Below, in pieces: positions 9,093 to 15,472 of a DNA stretch of 15,472 nt. The notes under the pieces are model-generated. The model was not told the DNA's origin. It saw nothing but the letters and a program-made list of their open reading frames with translations, and did no database searches. The DNA is from Thermomucor indicae-seudaticae. Its lineage: Eukaryota > Mucoromycota > Mucoromycetes > Mucorales > Lichtheimiaceae. Positions within the stretch are counted from its first letter, which is position 1. Every line of letters begins with the position of its first letter. The stretch is taken from NCBI GenBank assembly GCA_000787465.1, contig JSYX01000723.1, positions 1 through 15,472 on the forward strand. Reading direction: 5' to 3'. The position numbers and the translations under genes were made by a program.

Positions 9093-12000
9093 TCAATTTT
9101 CCTGCAATATAGGCTTTTCCTGCAACTCTTGGTTAACGCATACGCCAAATTGGAGCTTCTTCGATTACAGTATTTCCGCCTTAATCAGCAGCAGCTTCGT
9201 CTGGAGCTTTACAACGGCATGGCTTATGCTTTACAGCAAGACGCGGGAGATGCTGTGGATCTGGCGTGCAACCTTGGCCGACGGATAAATTTGCCTTCAA
9301 GCCATACGGGCGGACCTAGGTACATACATCAGCTCTATCAAGATGCGATGGCTATTGTCACCTCCCTTGGCAAGCCTGATCTGTTTATAACGGTTACATG
9401 CAATCCTGACTGGCCGGAAATTCGTCGTGAACTCTTGCCTAATGGACAAGTTCCCGCTGATCATGCTGACCTTATTGCACGCATATTTGACGAGAAGCTG
9501 CAAGTGATCATGAAGGATTTGACGAAGAACCATGTCCTTGGTCGTGTCAAGGCTTGGCTTTACGTGATCGAATTTCAAAAGCGTGGCCTTCCGCATGCTC
9601 ATATCATTCTACTTTTGGATGAAGATTCAAAGCTGCGTACTCCTGCTGATTTCGATAAGGTCGTCTCAGCGGAATTCCCTGACCCAAATCGGTATCCCAA
9701 GGCCTACGAGACTGTGTGCAAGATTCTGATTCATGGTCCATGCGGTGATATCAATCCTGACGCGCCATGTATGGTTGACGGGAGATGCTCCAAGAACTTT
9801 CCCAAGCCGTTCGCTGATGAGACCACCATTGATGGTCGCGGCTTCCCTGTTTACAGGCGACGGGACAATGGTGTGCAAGTGGAAAGAAGGGTACGCGGCA
9901 ATGCTAGATACATGGTGAGCAACGCTTGGGTTGTGCCGCACAATCTGTACTTGACAACAAAGTACAATGCGCACATTAATGTGGAAGTCTGTGCAAGTTT
10001 CAAGGCTGTCAAGTATCTGTACAAATACGTGTACAAGGGTTTTGACCGGGCTCAGATTGCGATCGTACGAAGCGGTACAAACGACGCGAATGCAGGTGGC
10101 CAGGAAGACGATGAGCTCAACGATGAGATTACCTCCTGGCTCAATGTCCGTTACGTTTCTGCGGTGGAAAGTTGCTGGCGCCTGTTTGCAAAGCACGTGC
10201 ATCGCCACTCACCTAACGTTGTGCGCTTCGCAATCCATCTGCCAGGCGATGAGCCAGTGGTTTTCCGCGAAGATGCTGATGTAACTGAGCTAATGAGGGC
10301 GGCGGAGAACAGAGCGACGACGCTGACAGCGTGGTTCGAGCTTAATGAGCGTGAGAGAAGAGAAGGCCCTTCGTTGGTGACGAATGAAACCTTTCGGCCA
10401 GCGTATGACTACCTCTACACGGAGATCGTCCAGGCGTATTGGTACAATAAGCAACAACGTCGGTGAATTCGACGACGGTGTCCTTCTGCGGCCATCGGCA
10501 GGATGTATTTTGTCCAGCCTCGCGATTTGGAAAAGCATGCTCTGCGTCTGCTTTTACTTCATGTACGAGGTACAACAAGCTTTGACGCTTTGCGAACCAT
10601 TGTCGGTCCCGATGGAACGAGAATTGTGCATCCAACCTTCCGAGAAGCTGCTCTTGCTCGAGGCCTTTTACGTGACGACCGCGAATGGAATGCCTGTCTT
10701 AGCGAGGCTGCAACTTTAAGCACCTCTGCAGTCAATCTTTGTGAATTCTTCGCTACGATGTTGGTATTTTGCCAGTTGACTTCTCCCAGGACTCTACGGT
10801 GGGATCACATTGATGATCTTGCTGCTGACTATCTGCACCATCGTCGGCAGAATCTTGCACGCAATAACGGTCCTGACGATACAGGTGAAATGCCTGATGT
10901 TGAGATTGCCGCAGCTCATCTGGAAGCATTAGAACACCAGACTTCAGTAGACAGACTTCGCGTGCAAGAAATGAGTTACAATCGGACGCATCTCTCGGAA
11001 TAGCTTGCGCGGAACTTGGAGAGCATGAATGAAGAGCAGAGAGCCATATTTGATGCAATCTGCAGTGCCATCGAAAAGCAGGATCGTGGGGCTCTGGACG
11101 TTCCTGCTGATGGCCGGGTGTTCTTCATCGATGATCCAGGCGGCACAGGCAAGACCTTCCTGTATAATGTGCTTCTTGCTAAGGTCCAATCCGAGGGCAG
11201 AATCGCTCTACCTGCGGCATCATCAGGCATTGCAGCGACTTTACTTGCAGGTGGACGTACTGCACATAAGTACTACTCAAAGAATCTGCAATCATTTGCC
11301 ATTATTTGCGTTCTCATAGCGTTAATCAATATTTTTTACTAGCCGTTTCGGTATCCCTCTGGATCTCGACGAGACTTCATATTGCAGCATATCAGTCCAA
11401 AGTGCGCAAGCCCAGATCATCCGTGAAGCAAAGCTCTTGCTGTGGGATGAGCCGCCTATGACTCTTCGATTAGCGTTTGACTCTGTCGACCGCCTATGGC
11501 TAGACGTCATGGGCATTGTGGATCGACGGTATGAAAACCTCCCATTCGGCGGCAAAGTAATGGTGCTAGGTGGCGATTTCCGACAAACATTGCCTATAGT
11601 GACTCATGGCTCCAGAGCTGATAATGTGGCTGCGTCGTTGACTAATTCACTTTTGTTTCAGCGTATAAGAGCGATGCGACTTACAAGGAACATGCGTGTC
11701 CATCAGAGTGCGGACCCGGTGGAAGCTCAAAGTTTGCAGGACTTCTCTGATGTGCTCATTCGGGTTGGAGAAGGTCGTGAGCCTCCTGCTGCTGGATCGG
11801 GTAACAACGCTGCCGGAACTACGATGATTAACTTGCCGAGTGCTTGGTGCACGCATACAGCGAGTCTTCAACAAGTAGTGGATATTGCATGTCCGGAGTT
11901 ACAGGATCGTTATACTGACCGGTCATATATCCTTGGTCGTGCAATTCTGGCAGCCTTCGACGATGATGTGCGCGTACTCAACTACAAAGCCGTTGAAAGA

Positions 12001-12597
12001 TTTCCTGGAGAAGCGTTCGAGTACTTTTCTGAAGATAGTGTTGATAACGATGAAATGGAGGCCTAACATCCACCAGAGGACTTGAACAGCATTCATCTGC
12101 CAAACTTCCTGCCACACAAGTCGCGATTGAAGAGATACCAGCCAATCATGCCGCTACGCAACCTCAATCCGTCGAATAGTCTCTGTAATGGACCGAGATT
12201 GATTTGTCGCAACTTTGTCTGCGATGTTATCGAAGCAGTGATTGCAGACGGTGACCATGCTGGCGAGATTGTATACGTGCCACGCATAAAGTTCATTTCG
12301 AAGGAGTCTGCCTTCCCATTCAAATCGATACAACGCGAGTTTCATGTGGTTCCTGCTTTTGTGATGACTGTCAACAAGTCTCAAGGCCAAACTCTGCAAA
12401 AGGCGACATTGTGTCTTATGCAGCCTGTTTTCTCCCATGGTCAACTTTACGTTGCGTTGTCGCGTGTCAGGCGACCTGGAGATTTGAACATTTGCCTGCC
12501 ACCTGTAGTGGATTTAGGTGAGAATAACAACCAAACACATTCTAGCACTGCCAATGTTGTCTATCGCGAAGCACTTCAGGCGTTTCAGCATGCGTAA
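9093..12597 (+). pseudogene. Helitron Rep/helicase (RepHel), 5'-truncated and interrupted by three stop codons
   Basis: This is the transposase of a rolling-circle Helitron. One reading frame runs from 9093, where homology begins inside the Helitron_like_N domain (LLVNAYAKLE), to the TAA at 12595-12597. The HUH nickase motif PHAH is at 9591-9602, and the Y-x3-Y catalytic tyrosines (YLYKY) are at 10014-10028. The Pif1-type SF1 helicase shows Walker A (DPGGTGKT, about 11133-11156), Walker B (LLWDEPPM, about 11438-11461), LGGDFRQ, the VNKSQGQT box and YVALSRVR. In-frame stops lie at 10464-10466 (TGA), 11001-11003 (TAG) and 12064-12066 (TAA), each within conserved sequence that continues in the same frame, so they are point nonsense changes. 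A GT-AG intron at 11270-11342 (73 nt) splits the helicase just after the GRTAH motif. The N-terminal few hundred residues, including any zinc finger, are missing. No clear 5' TC or 3' hairpin-CTRR terminus was located. Confidence 0.93.
11270..11342 (+). other. Spliceosomal intron inside the Helitron helicase
   Basis: This is a 73-nt segment with a GTACTA donor, a GTTAATC branch-like motif near 11320 and a TTTTTTACTAG acceptor. Removing it joins GRTAH to a codon for Asn and then RFGIPLDLDE, which restores the continuous helicase alignment and the reading frame. AT-rich composition contrasts with the flanking exons. Confidence 0.8.
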
Positions 12598-13183
12598 AAT
12601 TGTTTTGTAGGCAAAGAGAAGGAGAGGTTCTTTAGTGGTCACCACACTGCCTGCAGTTTCGCTGGCGCCTACCCTGGGAGCTTTACGCTCTTAGCACTGT
12701 GGGATGTTGAGTTCATGTTGAGCTGCCTCCATTGAGCTCCGTCCATTGAGGTGCTACCGAAACGATGGAGGTGGATGCCTGTAACCTCTGTCTATAAGGT
12801 GGGGCAAGGTTTCTTAATCTTCTTGGTTGCCCTGCAACCGAAACAAAAACCAAGAAAAAAAACTACAACGCCTTCATTCTTTAGCATATTTGCGTTTACT
12901 TGGATGAAGTATACCTTCGGTTTCTGTGAATATGTATATATACACATATATGTATATTGGGATGTGTTATACCTGAAAACTGATTGATCCATTGCATGTC
13001 TGTTTCTTGATTTATCCTGATCCCTGTCGTACTTTTTGTCCAATTCGTTTTGGGTTGTACGCCAAAAAATTGTTTGCAGTGTTTCGATCCAAGCGCTTGG
13101 GAACCTTTCCTATTTCTTCTCTGCCGCTTTCACTTATCCAGTGATTGTCTCTTAGGATCACCTCAGAGTCCTTAGGGTTTAGC

Positions 13184-13228
13184 AGCCGCCCGCTGGGCAA
13201 GGGGGTCCTGCGGGGGTCTCCCCCCCCA
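13184..13228. repeat. GC-rich double hairpin
   Basis: Two adjacent stem-loops stand out in AT-rich surroundings. The first is GCCC-gct-GGGC at 13188-13198 and the second is GGGGG-tct-CCCCC at 13212-13224, extended by further C residues. The arrangement resembles mobile GC-rich hairpin elements, although a role cannot be assigned from sequence alone. Confidence 0.5.
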
Positions 13229-13476
13229 ACCGATGAAAAGTACTGTTATAAACACTCTTTTTCTTCCCATGTGTACATTTGGTTTTGCTCTATTTCTTGC
13301 TTGAACACAAAACGTAATTTACTCTTCTCAGTGACTGTATCCTTTCTGGATGGACATGTTTCCAATCTTTTTGCATTGATCTATTTGCCTGCACTATCCG
13401 CCTCCATATCTTCGGTATCCAAGTCCGAGAAACTACCTTTTCCACTTCGTCTCTATTTCAAAGACTACTGTATGCT

Positions 13477-13505
13477 CATCCTCCCGCAGCGAAGCGAGGG
13501 TGGGC
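13477..13505. repeat. GC-rich imperfect hairpin
   Basis: CATCCT-cc-CGC pairs with GCG-AGGGTG around the loop AGCGAA, giving nine base pairs (one G-T) with a two-base bulge. A downstream CTTGCC at 13505-13510 is the inverse of GGCAAG next to the double hairpin at 13184-13228. It could be a Helitron-type 3' hairpin, but no CTRR terminus follows at the expected distance. Confidence 0.35.
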
Positions 13506-13592
13506 TTGCCTTGTTTCAGTAAAAGCGGAACCCTTTATTCAGTCTCGTTGTCATCTAGTATGCTTTTCCATTGTCTCTTTATTTGTTCTCTA

Positions 13593-13622
13593 CAGTCATC
13601 CCCCGATTTTTTCAATCCGCGG
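13593..13622 (+). repeat. Left terminal inverted repeat of the 622-bp element
   Basis: It starts CAGTCATCCCCCG directly after TA at 13591-13592 and pairs with 14187-14214 on the opposite strand. Confidence 0.75.
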
Positions 13623-14186
13623 AAAACTTACAATAATTTTCAGCTCCTCGCTTTTTTCATTTTTCCGTCAGAAAAATGACCCGGGGTTAATGTGTAAGTT
13701 TCATTGCTTTTTTCTTTAAGGCAATTTGCCTCTTTTCTTTGATTTTTTCGATGTGCCACTTTGAACATTTTCTTCATACTTGCATTTCGACATTTTCGAT
13801 ATCGACGTCCAGTTTGGTGTCTTTGGGATATTGAATTCTGTCTTTGAGCACTATGCTAGTTGTACGCTGTCATATGGGGCTCCTTCGCTGCTCTCTGGAC
13901 CGATAATTCTCGCTGAACCTGGGTGAGAATAACGTATTTCTTTCGCAGTTTACATCAATGGAACAAAGCACCTTTATTTATATATCTGAGCAATTGCTCA
14001 AAGGAACTTCCGTTTACTTTTCATGCTATTCCTACCGATCTTTGCCGCAGTTAACAGCAATATATTAGAAATGCCTTTGTTACCTGGAAGGCAACTTACT
14101 GAGATGTCGCTTAAATGCTCTTCCAGGTTCCCGATTTCGCGATTTTTTTCTGCCCTCATATTTTTCTGGTTTGGCCGAAGAAGATT

Positions 14187-14214
14187 CGCGGCGGAAAAAG
14201 GCGGGGGATGATTG
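14187..14214 (-). repeat. Right terminal inverted repeat of the 622-bp element
   Basis: On the minus strand it starts CAATCATCCCCCG directly after TA at 14215-14216. It differs from the left repeat by a few substitutions and one indel. Confidence 0.75.
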
Positions 14215-14886
14215 TATCTCAAAGTAATCCTGCTCTTGTCTTTTTCCGTTCTCTCGATTTGGCGCTGTGCGATGGTTCTATCCGGCGCCGTTCTTTAGAA
14301 AAGGCCGGTCTCGTCCAAATTGCAAATGTTGCAAAGCTCGTTCTTAGCCAGTTCGGATTGTAGAATTCGTAGTCGCTTATCGATTCCATTTGTGTGAGTA
14401 CCCCCGCTCTCACCATAAGACTTGAAACTTTTCAGGTTATGACGTTTTGTGAAAGATGCTAACCATCCATTTGAAAATACTGGGATGCTGTAACAATGCG
14501 TGTCCGGAAGAAGGGAAGCCAACCGCATACTCTTCGCCTTTTATAACGTAGTCAGAAAACGCTACTTTTTAACTTTGGCATTGCAAACGCAACTGATAGA
14601 GAGCTTGATCTATAACTGGGATGGACGCTCGCTGTACTTTCTTGGCTTTCAAGTCGCTGCGGTCCATATTCATCAACTTCGTCTTCTCCTTCGTCTTCAA
14701 GGTGTTGTTGATAGTGCTTTGAAAGACTGACACTTTAAATGTATCTTGAGTCCACGTAGCGAGCTCGTTTTGAGACATTCTAGTTGCTTCATGTTCCTCA
14801 CAAATGCGCTTTCTCTGCTCGTTGAATAGATTTCGACGAAGAACTATTAGATACCCTTCACGCAGTAGACTTGCATTGGAGCACAT
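14215..14886 (-). pseudogene. CENP-B/pogo-type transposase relic, N-terminal half
   Basis: From the ATG at 14886 the minus strand encodes a CENP-B N-terminal helix-turn-helix (NEQRKRICEEHEAT, SQNELATW, then QSTINN). Further on is the second DNA-binding domain of the Tc5/CENP-B type (FSNGWLASFTKRHNLKSF followed by YGESG). The start of the DDE catalytic domain is NLDETGLF, whose Asp is the first catalytic residue, followed by the typical APDRT-IAQ and KDKSRITL segments. The gene is broken by a TAA at 14569-14571, a one-base frame change near an A run at about 14537-14543, and another TAA at 14295-14297. The frame is lost exactly at the TA where the 622-bp element begins. The remaining catalytic residues are not found on the far side of that insertion, so the copy is dead. 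Confidence 0.85.
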
Positions 14887-14960
14887 AAGGGAAAGAAAGA
14901 AGACAAAAAAGAAGAAAGACTAGAAAGCGGCAAGCCTCTCATTGCTGGTTACAGGTAATA

Positions 14961-15045
14961 CAGTGCCCGCGCGCTATAACGATCGAATTTTTGAGCTACC
15001 AGAAATGTAAGCTGTAAAATATCGATAATTCGCTATAACGATGAG
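14961..15045 (+). repeat. Terminal region of a second pogo/Tigger-like element, with internal direct repeats
   Basis: A terminus CAGTGCCCGCGCG follows a TA at 14959-14960. The 12-mer CGCTATAACGAT occurs at 14972-14983 and again at 15031-15042. Motifs of the CGNTATAACGA kind are typical of pogo/Tigger inverted repeats. The orientation implies that the element extends to the right. Its other end is not visible in the remaining 430 bp. Confidence 0.45.
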
Positions 15046-15472
15046 TGATCAAGACCGCCCCCCTACGCTTTAACAAGCGCCAATAGCTATATTGGCTGGG
15101 ATTCTATTTTCTAAAAAGACGTAATCTCCGTCTGTTTAGTTGAGTTTCGCTGTTCGGCTTTAGTTTTTTCAATTTGCCATATCCTGACATCTTCCTCATT
15201 GTTATTTTTGAAAACGGATACCTAATGCCTGGAACATTACTCAAGTCCGTCTTCTGAGTGTCTATTGAGTTACTGCGGTCAATCCCACTGCGCATCACAT
15301 TGCAGCTCATGTACATCTTAGCTTCCAGATCAAGGGACTCAGACGACACACAGACGACACCTTCTGATCCACACTAAGATCACACCTTTTGTTATGAACT
15401 GAACTTATAAGCTGAACTGCTATGTTCGTTCTCATTCCTACTTGACAACAGAAACAACGCCTATGACTAGGA
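15046..15472. other. Possible interior of the right-hand DNA transposon, no gene recognised
   Basis: A minus-strand frame across 15104-15349 (81 codons) has no recognised domain. The stretch contains a short direct repeat of CAGACGACAC near 15338-15360. If the terminus at 14961 is real, this would be element sequence. Confidence 0.3.

Larger units (their letters stand above)
12598..13592. other. Unassigned transposon-flank region
   Basis: No complete gene is recognised here. Minus-strand frames at 13012-13200 and about 13240-13590 have charged, protein-like composition but are repeatedly interrupted and match no family I know. The stretch also holds an AT palindrome (about 12931-12957), a short direct repeat of CCATTGAG (12728-12750) and two GC-rich hairpin clusters described separately. 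It probably contains the Helitron 3' flank plus older mobile-element debris. Confidence 0.4.
13593..14214. mobile_element. Pogo/Tc1-mariner-type non-autonomous element (622 bp) with terminal inverted repeats and TA target duplication
   Basis: The left end is CAGTCATCCCCCG followed by a T-rich tract and CCGCGG (13593-13622). The right end, read on the minus strand, is CAATCATCCCCCG followed by a T-rich tract and CCGCG (14214-14187). The two ends agree at roughly 25 of 30 positions. Each is bounded by TA (13591-13592 and 14215-14216), the expected target-site duplication. The interior has no intact transposase. A minus-strand fragment near 14000-14110 (LSDISVSCLPGNKG then IGRNSMKSKRKF) weakly resembles the C-terminal part of pogo transposases, suggesting an internally deleted derivative. 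A perfect 9-bp hairpin lies at 13657-13679. Confidence 0.75.

Noticed and set aside
9666..10208. 180-codon minus-strand ORF antisense to the Helitron Rep domain
   Set aside because: Antisense shadow of the Rep coding frame, with no recognisable domain.
12931..12957. AT-rich palindrome TATGTATATATACACATATATG
   Set aside because: Looks like a TA/CA microsatellite with chance dyad symmetry. No adjacent gene would use it as a terminator or operator.
13145..13522. 125-codon plus-strand ORF covering both GC-rich hairpins
   Set aside because: It translates structured GC-rich repeats and pyrimidine-rich DNA. The composition is low-complexity and there is no conserved motif.

Overview
The window reads as nuclear DNA of a fungus. 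I infer Mucoromycota (a Mucorales-type genome) as most likely, although Basidiomycota is not excluded. The grounds are a fungal PHO89-type phosphate transporter, protein genes split by many short spliceosomal introns (54-76 nt, GTAAGT/GTATGT-like donors), TATA boxes about 65-72 bp upstream of start codons, and Helitron and pogo-type transposon debris. No rRNA, tRNA, CRISPR or bacterial operon signal was seen.

Left part (1-6997): position 1-31 looks like the terminal inverted repeat of a pogo/Tigger-type element that lies mostly outside the window. Next is an intronless minus-strand Na+/phosphate symporter (116-1762) with a TATA box. A long intergenic stretch follows (about 1.8-4.0 kb), whose only gene-like object is a 42-codon ORF at 2963-3091 with its own TATA box and an AATAAA. 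A plus-strand WDR26/Gid7-type gene (CTLH/GID ubiquitin-ligase subunit; at least 11 exons, to 6573) is tail-to-tail with the next gene.

Middle (6995-8945): a minus-strand gene of nine exons, rebuilt here from splice signals and family homology, encodes a 490-residue poly(A) polymerase-family protein. It keeps the three catalytic aspartates but is clearly diverged from the usual nuclear enzyme, so it may be a specialised paralogue.

Right part (9093-15472): transposon territory. A 5'-truncated Helitron Rep/helicase relic (9093-12597) starts about 150 bp upstream of the polymerase start codon. It carries three in-frame stop codons, no frameshift, and one intron inside the helicase domain. After an unassigned stretch with GC-rich hairpins comes a broken CENP-B/pogo-type transposase (minus, 14215-14886). 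Its frame is cut at a TA by a 622-bp element with about 28-30 bp inverted repeats (13593-14214). A further pogo/Tigger-like terminus starts at 14961 and resembles the one at the left edge of the window.

The three cellular genes (phosphate uptake, GID-type ubiquitin ligase, RNA 3'-end polymerase) have no evident joint pathway. They look like ordinary fungal neighbours bordered by mobile DNA.
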